Below the pieces are notes generated by a model, which saw only the letters and a program-made list of their open reading frames with translations, made no database searches and was not told where the DNA came from. DNA of 64,000 nt from Shouchella clausii (GTDB taxonomy: Bacteria > Bacillota > Bacilli > Bacillales > Bacillaceae_D). This document shows, piece after piece, positions 54,826-63,805 of this stretch (the first letter of the stretch is position 1; the number at the start of each line of letters is the position of its first letter). The DNA is taken from contig NZ_CP019985.1 of the NCBI RefSeq assembly GCF_002250115.1, forward strand, positions 2,418,001 through 2,482,000, in the 5' to 3' direction. A program made the position numbers and the translations under genes.

Positions 54826-56079
54826 ATGAGAAAAAAAGTAGGGACTTTGGCAGCTGTTTTAAGTATCTGTTTAATCGGATGCAGCCCGGAAGAAGATGAT
54901 AACGAGATTACGATTTGGAGCTTTACAGATGAAGGGGAGTACGCCGTTGCCGCATTCTCGGAAAAGTATCCAGACGTAAAAGTCAATTTTCAGTTTATTC
55001 CTTCAAGTCAATATGAAACAAAGCTCCGCTCTGCTTTGTCAACAGGAATACGGGCCCCTGATGTATTTGCACTAGAAGCCCAATATGTGCGAAAGTTCAT
55101 TGACCATCCGTCACTAGAATCGTTATCTGAAGCTCCGTATGACGCTGAGGCATTGATTGACAGCCATTACGAGTATATTCAAGGCATGGAAAGGGATTCA
55201 AATGGGGATGTTCGCACAGTTGGTTATCAAGGCACGACAGGTGGATTTTATTTTCGCAGAGATTTGGCGGAAGAATATTTAGGAACAGATGATCCAAAAG
55301 AGGTTAGCGAGATGATCGAAACATGGGATGAGGTGTTTTCGATTAGCAAGCGCGTTTATGAAGAAAGCGGTGGGACAGTCCATGGGTTGCCAAATTGGAA
55401 TTCAATTGGGCAAGTGCAGGACGCACTCGTTAACCAAGCATGGGTCGTTGATGATAAATTAATCATCGACCAAGCAAAGAGGGACGTGCTGGATTTAGTT
55501 GATCAAGCGATTGAAGCGGACGCATTGGCAATGTTGGATGATTGGTCTCCTGGATGGACTGCTTCTATGCAACAAGGCTCCGTCTTGTTTTATCCAGGGC
55601 CATCTTGGTATTTGCAATATGTCTTGCAAGCAAATGCTCCTGATACAAGTGGGTTATGGGGACTTGCGAGTGGCCCTGCTGCTTTTAGTGGAGGCGGGAC
55701 GTTTTATTCCGTTTATTCTGGCAGTGATAACAAAGACTTGGCTTGGGAATTTGTGAAGTTTTACGGGTTTGATGTTGACTTCTTACAGAACTTAGCTGTA
55801 GATGAACAGTATTATACAAGTCATCGCGGAGCAAATGAAGGCGTAGCGGATGAGATTACGAGCGATTTCCTAGCGGGCCAAAATTATTTTGAATTTTTTA
55901 ATGAGGAGTCAGAAAATGTGCAGGCAGTCGTCCGCTCATCATTTGACGGCGATATTAATGACATTTTTAATGAGCTGATGGATTCATACGCCCGGGGAAA
56001 CTTTCATTCACAGGAAGAATTTTGGCAGCGGTTCAAACGTGATGTGCAAACGTATTTTCCAGAACTTACGATTGAATAA
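54826..56079 (+). CDS. ABC sugar-binding lipoprotein (family 1)
   Basis: 417 residues. The lipoprotein signal ends with the lipobox CLIGC near residue 22. The mature part opens NEITIWSFTDEGEYAVAAFS, a family-1 extracellular solute-binding start, with aromatic-rich later segments (GPSWYLQYVLQ, KDLAWEFVKFYGF) common in oligosaccharide binders. It delivers the sugar to the two permeases encoded next. GGAGGGTG precedes ATG 54826. The substrate is unknown, and no glycosidase is linked. Confidence 0.9.
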   Translation: MRKKVGTLAAVLSICLIGCSPEEDDNEITIWSFTDEGEYAVAAFSEKYPDVKVNFQFIPSSQYETKLRSALSTGIRAPDVFALEAQYVRKFIDHPSLESLSEAPYDAEALIDSHYEYIQGMERDSNGDVRTVGYQGTTGGFYFRRDLAEEYLGTDDPKEVSEMIETWDEVFSISKRVYEESGGTVHGLPNWNSIGQVQDALVNQAWVVDDKLIIDQAKRDVLDLVDQAIEADALAMLDDWSPGWTASMQQGSVLFYPGPSWYLQYVLQANAPDTSGLWGLASGPAAFSGGGTFYSVYSGSDNKDLAWEFVKFYGFDVDFLQNLAVDEQYYTSHRGANEGVADEITSDFLAGQNYFEFFNEESENVQAVVRSSFDGDINDIFNELMDSYARGNFHSQEEFWQRFKRDVQTYFPELTIE

Positions 56080-56119
56080 CTTTACTGGCTCCTAAAGCTA
56101 TAATCCGAGGAGGGCTAAC

Positions 56120-57013
56120 ATGTTCATTAACCGCATTAATAAGGGAAATTGCGGATACTTTTTTATTGCCCCGTTTTTTATCGTATTCTTATTGTTTGGG
56201 CTATATCCGATCCTTTACTCTTTCTATTTAAGCTTAACCAATTGGGATGGGCTCAACGATCCAGAATTTATCGGCCTTGCGAACTACACCCGGGCGATAA
56301 TCGATCCGTTGTTTCTTCAATCACTGTTTAATACATTTTTTATTTGGATTGTATCAGTGGTACCTCAACTTACTGTCAGTCTAGTGCTTGCAGTCATTTT
56401 GACGAACACATTCTTAATAGGCAAAGATTTTTTTAGAGCGGTGTATTTCTTTCCAAACATTGTGACGGCTGCTTCCCTCGGTTTGCTCGTCAGTCTCATG
56501 TTTGACTGGCAAACGGGCAGTGTCAATCAGTTGCTAATGTCGATTGGTTTCTTGGACCAGGCGATTGATTGGAAAAACAACGCCTTGTTTATGCAAATGC
56601 TTGTGTCGGCCATTCTGTTTTTCCAGTACTTTGGCTACTCAATGCTTATCTATATCGCGGGCTTGCAAGGAATTTCGCCAGAATATGCCGAAGCTGCCAA
56701 AGTAGATGGAGCGTCGAAAATCCAGATCTTCTTTAAAATAACTGTTCCGCTATTAAAGCCGATTATAATTTTCCAAGTGATTACTTCATTAATTGGCGGA
56801 GTGCAAATCTTTGATCAGCCATACATGTTAACGGAAGGATCTGGTTCGCCTAACCATGCGACGTTGACGAGTGTCATGTATTTGTATCGGACTGCTTTTG
56901 AACAAGGCAGATTTGGATATGGTGCAACGATTGCGTTTTGTTTATTTGTTGTCATTGTCAGCTTATCTGTCATTTCCTATTTGGTTTCAAGGAATAGAAG
57001 CAAAATCGCTTAA
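56120..57013 (+). CDS. Sugar ABC transporter permease, MsmF/UgpA-like
   Basis: 297 residues, six helices. The start FFIAPFFIVFLLFGLYPILY is typical, as is the EAA loop EYAEAAKVDGASKIQIFFKI near residue 193, followed by TVPLLKP. It pairs with the next permease to form the channel. GAGGAGG precedes ATG 56120. Confidence 0.93.
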   Translation: MFINRINKGNCGYFFIAPFFIVFLLFGLYPILYSFYLSLTNWDGLNDPEFIGLANYTRAIIDPLFLQSLFNTFFIWIVSVVPQLTVSLVLAVILTNTFLIGKDFFRAVYFFPNIVTAASLGLLVSLMFDWQTGSVNQLLMSIGFLDQAIDWKNNALFMQMLVSAILFFQYFGYSMLIYIAGLQGISPEYAEAAKVDGASKIQIFFKITVPLLKPIIIFQVITSLIGGVQIFDQPYMLTEGSGSPNHATLTSVMYLYRTAFEQGRFGYGATIAFCLFVVIVSLSVISYLVSRNRSKIA

Positions 57014-57026
57014 AGGGGGAGTTAGC

Positions 57027-57899
57027 GTGAGCAAAGGGGCATTGCCTGTAAACGATGGAAAACTGTCTATGGAAGGACGTAGAAAAAAGCGGGCTCATCT
57101 CTCTCTTTATACAGGATTGATTGGGCTTGCCATCCTCTGTTTGTTTCCGTTTTACTTAATGATCATGTATTCGACTCATGCAAACGCGGATATTGCCTCA
57201 ACGTTTTTGTTTTTCCCGGGCGGAGAATTGGTTAACAATTTTACGCGCATGGTTGAAAATGTCGATATTTTCCGTGGGTTTATGAATAGTTTCATCATTG
57301 CCGGCGGTTCAACTCTATTAACGCTCTATTTCGGCGGCATGACGGCTTACGGGTTTTCAAAATTCAAGTTTCGATTTAATACGATCTTGTTTTTGCTTAT
57401 GCTGGCGACAATGATGATTCCCGCTCAGCTTGCATTAATTGGAAGCTATCGCTGGCTTGGTATGATTGGCTTGCTTGATTCCCATGCAGCTATTATTCTT
57501 CCAGCTGCGGCCAACACATTTGCCGTCTTTTTTATTAAACAATTTCTAGACGGCAGCATTCCCGATGATGTGCTGGAATCCGCTCGAATTGACGGGGCGG
57601 GAGAGTTGAAAATTTTCCACCGGATTATTTTGCCGATGATCGTCCCTGCTCTTGCTGCGATTGGCATCTTTACCTTTATAGGAGCTTGGAACAATTTCAT
57701 TGGCCCACTCGTCTTATTGTTTTCCGAAGAGAAATACCCATTGCCAGTCATGGTGGCATTGATACAAGGTTACTACAATACCGATTACGGCTTAATGTAT
57801 TTAGGCGTAGCCATGTCCGTTTTACCGATTATTATCGTGTTTTCGTTATTCTCAAAACGGATTATGGGCAGTGTGGCAATTGGCGCTGTGAAAGGGTAA
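57027..57899 (+). CDS. Sugar ABC transporter permease, MsmG/UgpE-like
   Basis: 290 residues from GTG 57027 with AAAGGGGGAG upstream; a longer frame runs back into the previous gene and is not credible. The EAA loop is LESARIDGAGELKIFHRIIL near residue 188, followed by PMIVPALAAIGIF. The operon ends here without an ATPase gene, so energy must come from a shared ATPase such as MsmX, as in other Bacillus CUT1 systems. Confidence 0.93.
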   Translation: MSKGALPVNDGKLSMEGRRKKRAHLSLYTGLIGLAILCLFPFYLMIMYSTHANADIASTFLFFPGGELVNNFTRMVENVDIFRGFMNSFIIAGGSTLLTLYFGGMTAYGFSKFKFRFNTILFLLMLATMMIPAQLALIGSYRWLGMIGLLDSHAAIILPAAANTFAVFFIKQFLDGSIPDDVLESARIDGAGELKIFHRIILPMIVPALAAIGIFTFIGAWNNFIGPLVLLFSEEKYPLPVMVALIQGYYNTDYGLMYLGVAMSVLPIIIVFSLFSKRIMGSVAIGAVKG

Positions 57900-58039
57900 G
57901 CGGTCTTTTTCCTTGCTTTTCTTTATGCTCCTTTGGCTGCTTTCCATTTGTTTGCGTGTAGTAAAATCATGGCAGAACCATTTGACGAACCGTTTTCATT
58001 CTGGTGAAATAAAGACATGCCAATGATCAAAAGCGTGTG

Positions 58040-58420
58040 ATGAAAGGAAAAAAGGGGAAAGAGAGTGGTCCGACAGTGGTTAACTATGACGGTAAGCAAT
58101 TTGTGGCAAAGGAAAACAGTGAAAATGGCGAAGTTTCTTCAGCTACAGTCTTCCAATACAAACAGGAAGGCCGGATTTTGACTGGAACGTATAGCGGGGG
58201 CGAGATCCTCACAGGCACTTTAATAGGTTTAGTTGATGATCAAGGCCATTTGCGATTTCGCTATAACCATGTAAACGTCGATTATGAAATACGCGGTGGG
58301 GAATGCTACTCTATACCAGAACAATTGGCAGATGGACGAATCCGTTTGCACGAAAAATGGAAGTGGAATGACGATAGCAAAAGCGAAGGGACATCAATTG
58401 TAGAAGAGATTTTACGTTGA
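58040..58420 (+). CDS. Conserved hypothetical protein of a short beta-rich family
   Basis: 126 residues. The pattern [20 protein letters not shown], then [20 protein letters not shown] and [13 protein letters not shown], occurs in a widespread Bacillus family often labelled n-acetylglutamate synthase without support. I see no acetyltransferase fold; the repeated strands suggest a small beta-sheet protein. The start is uncertain: ATG 58040 lacks a Shine-Dalgarno, and GTG 58076 fits the family start better. Confidence 0.6.
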   Translation: MKGKKGKESGPTVVNYDGKQFVAKENSENGEVSSATVFQYKQEGRILTGTYSGGEILTGTLIGLVDDQGHLRFRYNHVNVDYEIRGGECYSIPEQLADGRIRLHEKWKWNDDSKSEGTSIVEEILR

Positions 58421-58442
58421 TCGATGTTAAAGCGCCAAAAGG

Positions 58443-58475
58443 AACGCCTTGGGCAACAGCCCAAAGCGTTTTTTG
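58443..58475. terminator. Bidirectional terminator
   Basis: AACGC and TTGGGC pair with GCCCAA and GCGTT, with a short loop and TTTTTT. It separates the small hypothetical gene from the convergent coat-protein gene. Confidence 0.8.
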
Positions 58476-58480
58476 ACACT

Positions 58481-58813
58481 TTAAATCCAACTCCAGCCGC
58501 GGCGCCGGCCTTCATAATAGCCTCCGCCGTTGTTTCCATTGCCATTCTCGACAACTGACTCGTATTCTGTCCGCTCTTCGACTGACTCGGTTTGCGGAAA
58601 ACTGTACTCGCGGCGTACGACTTGGTTATTGACATAAGTCGTATGGGTCGGATACACTTCTGGGATAATGACGACTTCCGTTTGTTCTACAACGCGGTGC
58701 TTTGTAGGGTGAATGATCGGATCACATTTTTTCACCTTTGTCGGAAGTGTTTCGTAGCAAGGGCGCTCAGGCTTTTTACAGTCGCATGAGCATTTCTTAT
58801 GGTCGCGGCTCAT
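58481..58813 (-). CDS. CotD-family spore coat protein
   Basis: 110 residues. The core IIHPTKHRVVEQTEVVIIPE followed by VYPTHTTYVNNQVV corresponds to the CotD pattern HPTH...VPHIHPQHTTNVNHQ. A cysteine- and lysine-rich start (KKCSCDCKKPERPC) and a Gly/Asn-rich tail (NGNGNNGGGYYEGRRRGW) are typical of cross-linked coat proteins. It would be made in the mother cell late in sporulation, which fits the sigma-K-like promoter upstream. Confidence 0.85.
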   Translation of the reverse strand: MSRDHKKCSCDCKKPERPCYETLPTKVKKCDPIIHPTKHRVVEQTEVVIIPEVYPTHTTYVNNQVVRREYSFPQTESVEERTEYESVVENGNGNNGGGYYEGRRRGWSWI

Positions 58814-58859
58814 TCCTTACCTCCATGAAGAATTATTTAAAGCGTGGAGCTTTATAAGA

Positions 58860-58888
58860 TAACGTATGTTAAGAGCTGAATGCTCGTA
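58860..58888 (-). promoter_or_regulatory. Sigma-K-like promoter of the cotD-like gene
   Basis: On the minus strand, CATACGTTA matches the sigma-K -10 consensus CATAnnnTA. AC lies 17 bases upstream, as expected for the short -35 element. It is about 50 bases before the start codon. Confidence 0.65.
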
Positions 58889-59078
58889 CTGGTTGGCTTT
58901 CCCATTTACGGAAAAATGGCTAAAACGTGGATCAGCGAATAGGAAGCTTCTGAAGAATTGTAAAGAAACGACTATGTGTTTCGAAATTTTCGTAAAGTTC
59001 TCTCTTTTTCGGTCGGTGTATGTTTGCCATTTGTTATACTAATCGTGAAGCAGTTCATTTCTTATTAGGAGGGCCAGT

Positions 59079-60701
59079 ATGAAAAGAGTGACTCAAAAAA
59101 GGGCAATTCAGTCGGTTATCATTTTTGCTAGTTTTACAATAGGCATTCCGGCATTGGCAGAAAGCATAAGCGATCCTCCACCTGTATTGGAACCAAGTGA
59201 CCCGAATGGAAAACGCGTATTGTTTGATAACAGCCATGGGCAAACAGCCGGGCAATCCGATTGGGTCATAGACGGAGCTTTTTCGGACTTTGCCGATGCG
59301 CTAGTGGAAAACGGGTACTATGTCAAGGAACACCGTAGTGCAGAACCGCTAACTAGCGCCGATTTAGACGGGTACGATGTGTTTATTATTCCTGAAGCGC
59401 AAATTCCATTTAAGGCGATTGAGCAAGAGGCGATTGCCTCGTTTGCAGAAGAAGGGGGCGGCGTGTTTTTTATTGCTGACCATTACAATGCCGACCGCAA
59501 TTTTAACCGGCTTGATTCAAATGAAATTATGAACGGGTGGCGCCGAGGGGCTTATGATGACATAACAAAAGGGATGAGCAATGAAGAAAAAGAAGCACTC
59601 GAAGGTGTTGTAAGTTCAGATTGGCTTGCTGAAGAATTTGGCGTTCGTTTCCGTTACAATGCCATTGACCATACAGTAGCAGATACGATTGTCAGCCCTG
59701 AAGAGGCGTTCGGGATTACAGAAAACATTAGCGCTCTCTCCATTCATGCTGGATCAACGCTTGCAATTATTGACCCAAACGTCGCTAAAGGCGTTGCTTA
59801 CTTGCCTGATGGCCTGACGCCGGAAGCGAATAAATGGAACAACGCAGTTGACCAAGGTGTTTATCATGGCGGCGGAATGGAGGAAGGGCCTTATGCGGCT
59901 ATCGGAAAAAAGGGATTAGGCAAAGCAGCCTTTATTGGTGATTCATCTCCGGTCGAGGATGCGACCCCAAAATACCGCAACGAAGAACATGGCGGGACGA
60001 AGCGGACGTATGATGGATTTATCGATCAAGACAATGGTGTTTTCCTCGTGCAGGTAGTCGACTGGCTTGCTGAACAAGAATCCTATACCAACTTTGCTGA
60101 AGCAGGAATTCCTTTAGACGAACCGTCCCCACTTTTGGAAATGGAACTGCCTGAAAAGACAACAGAACCACAGGCTGAGCCATGGCGACAACCGCAAGGG
60201 GATTATCGGTGGTATGACCGTTCTACTTTTGCGGCCGGATCGTTTGGCAGTGGACAGGAGGCACCGCTAGAAGTGGAATATGATTTGGAAACGCCAGAGG
60301 CGCTCCCACTAGGAGGGCAGACGTTTTCTGTGACCGTGGAGCTCCGTCATTTGGAGCCGAACCAAACGGTCAACAGCCTTGACATGCAAGTATACTTACC
60401 AGGAGGACGTTCGATCTCGCAAATTCAAGGGGAGGATGGAAGTTGGCCTAGCTCTTACGGCTACCACCAAATCGGCACGTTGACCGCTGATGCTACAGGG
60501 ACAGCAACGAAAACGGTCACGATGCGTTTGAACCCGTCGGTGGAGGCCGATTCGGCAATGATTCGCTTGCGCAATGACCGCCAAAATGTCGTGACGCAAA
60601 CAGTTGCTCTTACTGCCGCCAGCGAAAAGGTGACGAAACACCCGACGATTCAAAAGAGCTTAAAACGAAAAAGTGTACCAGTGGCAATAGCAGGAAGCTA
60701 G
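59079..60701 (+). CDS. Large secreted protein with GATase-like N-terminal domain
   Basis: 540 residues. A signal peptide ends at PALAES near residue 28. Residues about 45-310 resemble the class-I glutamine-amidotransferase-like (DUF4350/GldG-type) fold: KRVLFDNSHGQTAGQSDWVI, YDVFIIPEAQIPF, EGGGVFFIADHYNADRNFNR and AAFIGDSSPVEDAT. The second half is a beta-sandwich-like domain (about 400-515) ending in a basic tail. Similar modules occur beside secreted nucleases and phosphodiesterases in Bacillus. The catalytic cysteine of true amidotransferases is absent. Probably a binding or structural exoprotein; no function assigned. Confidence 0.6.
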   Translation: MKRVTQKRAIQSVIIFASFTIGIPALAESISDPPPVLEPSDPNGKRVLFDNSHGQTAGQSDWVIDGAFSDFADALVENGYYVKEHRSAEPLTSADLDGYDVFIIPEAQIPFKAIEQEAIASFAEEGGGVFFIADHYNADRNFNRLDSNEIMNGWRRGAYDDITKGMSNEEKEALEGVVSSDWLAEEFGVRFRYNAIDHTVADTIVSPEEAFGITENISALSIHAGSTLAIIDPNVAKGVAYLPDGLTPEANKWNNAVDQGVYHGGGMEEGPYAAIGKKGLGKAAFIGDSSPVEDATPKYRNEEHGGTKRTYDGFIDQDNGVFLVQVVDWLAEQESYTNFAEAGIPLDEPSPLLEMELPEKTTEPQAEPWRQPQGDYRWYDRSTFAAGSFGSGQEAPLEVEYDLETPEALPLGGQTFSVTVELRHLEPNQTVNSLDMQVYLPGGRSISQIQGEDGSWPSSYGYHQIGTLTADATGTATKTVTMRLNPSVEADSAMIRLRNDRQNVVTQTVALTAASEKVTKHPTIQKSLKRKSVPVAIAGS

Positions 60702-60720
60702 GGGGTTTTTCCCCTAGCTT
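60695..60720. terminator. Terminator hairpin, left copy flanking the MITE
   Basis: AAGCTAGGGG, a 6-base GTTTTT loop and CCCCTAGCTT. It overlaps the stop codon of the secreted protein gene. A near-identical copy lies at 60875-60899. Confidence 0.85.
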
Positions 60721-60874
60721 GAGGTTGTCGACAAAGTCGATAACCGCACTCAGACTGATAGAAAACGCTTGTCAGACGAGGAGTGTAGCCGAGGGAAGAT
60801 GCGAATAGAACGTGGGTTCATGAGCATATGAGTGAGGCAAACGACGAAGTATGCGAGCGTTTGTCTACAGTCTG
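60721..60874. mobile_element. 154-bp MITE, IS1182-related ends (repeat element copy 2)
   Basis: Bounded by near-identical 26/25-base hairpin copies. The left end GAGGTTGTCGACAAAGTC resembles the IS left end (CAGCCTGTCGACAAAGTC, 14 of 18). The right end read inward, CAGACTGTAGACAAACG, resembles the IS right end (CAGAGCGTAGACAAAACG). It has no coding capacity for a transposase. Bases 60750-60874 are shared with copy 1 behind glcF. Best explained as a miniature element mobilised in trans by an IS1182-family transposase. Confidence 0.8.
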
Positions 60875-60902
60875 AAGCTAGGGGATTTTCCCCTAGCTTT
60901 CC
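60875..60902 (-). terminator. Terminator hairpin, right copy flanking the MITE
   Basis: AAGCTAGGGG, ATTTT, CCCCTAGCTT. It contains the adenine deaminase stop codon and serves as that gene's terminator. Confidence 0.85.
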
Positions 60903-62614
60903 TCGTTTACAAACAATGGAACGACTTTGCCGTTATTAACATCAATTAACCCGAAATCAGTAATTTTCAGGGCAGGGCTAACTGGCAAAGATAACGTCGA
61001 CAGTGACATAATCGGATTGTAATGCTTATAACCTAATGCCGTTAGCGCTTTAACGAACGATTCGACCTTTGGCGCAAGCTCGGTTAGGGGCGCTTCAGAA
61101 AGAATACCGCCAACTGGCAGTTCAAGCATCGCTTTCACTTCCCCGTTCTCTACTGCCGCACAGCCTCCTTGTGCTTGGATGACTGCGTTTGCTGCACAAA
61201 CCATGTCTCTGACGTTTGCGCCGATAACGAGCAAGTTATGGTTGTCGTGAGAATACGTTGTGGCCACTGCTCCACGCTGTATAATGTCTCCGGCGATCAG
61301 GCCGTGGGCACGCCCGCCCGTTTTACCGTAGCGTTCAAATGTGGCAATAAGACGAAAGTCGCTGTCTTGCCATTGAAGGAGGCCGTTTGCAACAGGCACC
61401 CTTTCCTGAGTTTCCTTTGTAAAGGTTGAGCCATCTGCGACATTCATCACCCGGCAAACATGGATGCCGTCTTGGCGGTCGGCAACCACGTGAAAATCCT
61501 CATCCTGTAGAGGAGCAAGCTTGACGCTTTCGTAAAAATGGGGTGGAAACTGCCTTGGCTTTGGCGTTTGTTTGTACGGGCTTGCTGCATCAAAGGCGAG
61601 CATTCCATCTTTATAAACAGCGGAAAAAACAAATTGGCCGTCTTCTGCAAGAAGACTGAAGTCAGCGATTTTTCCAGGAGCAATCGCGCCCCGGTCATCA
61701 AGTTTCATCCGCTTGGCAGGTGCCATTGTACAAGCATAAATGACGTCCTCAAACTTCATTCCTGCTGCGAGCGCTTTGTTTGCAAGAACATTTAAGTGGC
61801 CACGTTTATAAAGAGAATCAGCCATGACATCATCAGTAACAAAGCAAAAATGTTCTCGGACGTCGTTTTCAATCAAATAGGAAAGCACGTCGTCGGTCAT
61901 CGATTTTTCTTGGATTTCTAAAAACATGCCAGCTTTAATGCGTGCTTCCATTCCTTCTCTCGTTTGGTGTGTATGGTCAGACCCAATTCCGGCAGCAACA
62001 ATTTGATGAAGGTCGAGCCCTGTCAGCTTAGGCACATGCCCTTCGATAGGAAGAGCAGGATAGGAACGCCGGAAATGCTTGAGGATTTGGTTTGTTTTTG
62101 ACTCAGGCTTTGAAATGACATCGACATAGTTCATGATTTCTCCTAAGCATTGGATGTCCTCTGTGTCCATTAATTCAACCATTTCTGCGATTCCGATGGC
62201 GCCGCCAGTCGTTTCCAAGCTAGTAGCGGGAACAGAACTAGGGATCGCATATTTCATATCAACCGTACAGGCTGCGCTTGCCTCAATCATGGCTTTAATG
62301 CCTTCGATTCCAAACACATTGGCCATTTCATGAGGCTCTGCAACGATCGTTGTCACGCCATTTCGTAATAGTGCCCACGAAAAAGTTTCTGGTGTGACCA
62401 TCGAGCTCTCGATATGCAAATGGATATCGATTAAGCCAGGAATCATTTGCCGGCCTTGGCCATCAATAGTTGCCTTGGCTTGAATCGATTCAAGTTCGTC
62501 GCTGTGACCGATTGCCACAAATCGGCCTTCGTTAATCGCGACGTCACTGGCGATAAATTGCTGTATATAGGCGTTATAGACGCGTACGTTTTTCACTAAA
62601 GTATTTACATGCAT
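60893..62614 (-). CDS. adeC: Adenine deaminase
   Basis: 573 residues from ATG 62614 (GGAGGA seven bases upstream). Amidohydrolase features are MIPGLIDIHLHIESSMVTPE near residue 53, TIVAEPHEMANVFG near 88, the later DHTHQTREGMEARIKAG and FVTDDVMADSLYKRGH near 270. It converts adenine to hypoxanthine in purine salvage and nitrogen use. It lies 72 bases behind an ABC ATPase gene on the same strand, which suggests co-transcription with that transporter. Its 3' end falls in a duplicated terminator hairpin. Confidence 0.95.
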   Translation of the reverse strand: MHVNTLVKNVRVYNAYIQQFIASDVAINEGRFVAIGHSDELESIQAKATIDGQGRQMIPGLIDIHLHIESSMVTPETFSWALLRNGVTTIVAEPHEMANVFGIEGIKAMIEASAACTVDMKYAIPSSVPATSLETTGGAIGIAEMVELMDTEDIQCLGEIMNYVDVISKPESKTNQILKHFRRSYPALPIEGHVPKLTGLDLHQIVAAGIGSDHTHQTREGMEARIKAGMFLEIQEKSMTDDVLSYLIENDVREHFCFVTDDVMADSLYKRGHLNVLANKALAAGMKFEDVIYACTMAPAKRMKLDDRGAIAPGKIADFSLLAEDGQFVFSAVYKDGMLAFDAASPYKQTPKPRQFPPHFYESVKLAPLQDEDFHVVADRQDGIHVCRVMNVADGSTFTKETQERVPVANGLLQWQDSDFRLIATFERYGKTGGRAHGLIAGDIIQRGAVATTYSHDNHNLLVIGANVRDMVCAANAVIQAQGGCAAVENGEVKAMLELPVGGILSEAPLTELAPKVESFVKALTALGYKHYNPIMSLSTLSLPVSPALKITDFGLIDVNNGKVVPLFVNEES

Positions 62615-62686
62615 AATAAGTCCTCCAACTTCCGCAATGGACAATGGTTGTATTTCACTTTCGTATAGGGCCTAACGCAGGAAGCA

Positions 62687-63742
62687 TTATTGGGTAATAA
62701 CGATTTTATTGCTTGGAAAATGGAGGACGACAGGCGTGCCAATGTCAAGAGGCGTCGCCATGTCCGTATGGACGGTAAACGTGCCGGCTGCCGTTTCTAC
62801 GATACATTGGTAACTTCGGCCGAGAAAGGTGCAGACAAGCACTTTTCCAGCTATGTGGTTGGCAGCGTCCCCTTGGTTTAAATCGAGAACAAGCTCAATG
62901 TCGTCAGGGCGGATTGCTCCTGTCATCCCTAAGTCGGAACCGGCATGTTTAGCGACTGAAAAGCGTTGTGCTCCAGAGGCAAATGCCCAATAAGCCCCTT
63001 TGTCTTCCCTGTCTGAGAATGGCAAGAAGTTTTTAAAGCCGATAAATTCAGCGACAAAGCGCGTTTTTGGATAGCTGTAAATATGGGATGGGGCATCAAG
63101 CTGTTCAATGACCCCTTTATTCATAATCGCGACATTGTCGGAAATGGAAAAGCATTCCTCCTGGTCATGAGAGACGTATACAGCTGTGATGCCGAGCTCT
63201 TGTTGAATGCGGCGAATCTCCACGCGCATTGTTTCACGCAAGTTTGCGTCCAAGTTGCTTAACGGTTCATCAAACAACAACAGGTCAGGTTCAATTACTA
63301 ATGCCCGGGCGATAGCGACACGCTGCCGTTGCCCGCCAGAAAGTTCTTTTGGAAAACGATTTTCAAACCCCGTTAAATTAACGACATCGAGGACATAGGC
63401 AATCCGTTTTTTCATTTCGCTTTGCGTTTGTTTGCGCATTTTTAAGCCAAAGGCAATGTTGTTATACACAGACAAATGGGGAAAAAGCGCATAGTTTTGG
63501 AAAACAAAGCCAAAGTTCCGTTTCGAAACGGGGACGCGTGTGTAATCTTTGTCGTTAAATAAGAAGCGGCCAGATTTCGATTCGAGAAAACCAGCAATGA
63601 GGCGCAATGTCGTCGTCTTTCCACAGCCACTTGGTCCTAGTAAGGAAAGGAGCTCGCCTTTCTCGATTTTTAAATCAAACTGTTTTAAAATGTCTTGTTT
63701 TTGGTAAGCGACCGTCACTTGGTCTAATGTTAGTAAAGCCAT
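62687..63742 (-). CDS. ABC transporter ATPase, spermidine/iron/phosphonate type
   Basis: 351 residues from ATG 63742 (GGAGGT upstream). Walker [14 protein letters not shown] lies near residue 36, the signature [15 protein letters not shown] near 135 and Walker [18 protein letters not shown] near 155. A C-terminal TOBE domain ([31 protein letters not shown]) is typical of the PotA/FbpC class. It follows a permease gene by 63 bases and precedes adenine deaminase. The substrate is unknown; the linkage hints at a purine-related compound. Confidence 0.9.
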   Translation of the reverse strand: MALLTLDQVTVAYQKQDILKQFDLKIEKGELLSLLGPSGCGKTTTLRLIAGFLESKSGRFLFNDKDYTRVPVSKRNFGFVFQNYALFPHLSVYNNIAFGLKMRKQTQSEMKKRIAYVLDVVNLTGFENRFPKELSGGQRQRVAIARALVIEPDLLLFDEPLSNLDANLRETMRVEIRRIQQELGITAVYVSHDQEECFSISDNVAIMNKGVIEQLDAPSHIYSYPKTRFVAEFIGFKNFLPFSDREDKGAYWAFASGAQRFSVAKHAGSDLGMTGAIRPDDIELVLDLNQGDAANHIAGKVLVCTFLGRSYQCIVETAAGTFTVHTDMATPLDIGTPVVLHFPSNKIVITQ

Positions 63743-63805
63743 GAGAGACCTCCATTCTTTTACAAAAGTTGCTATCAAGCATAGGGGAAACGGGAATCCG
63801 TTTCG

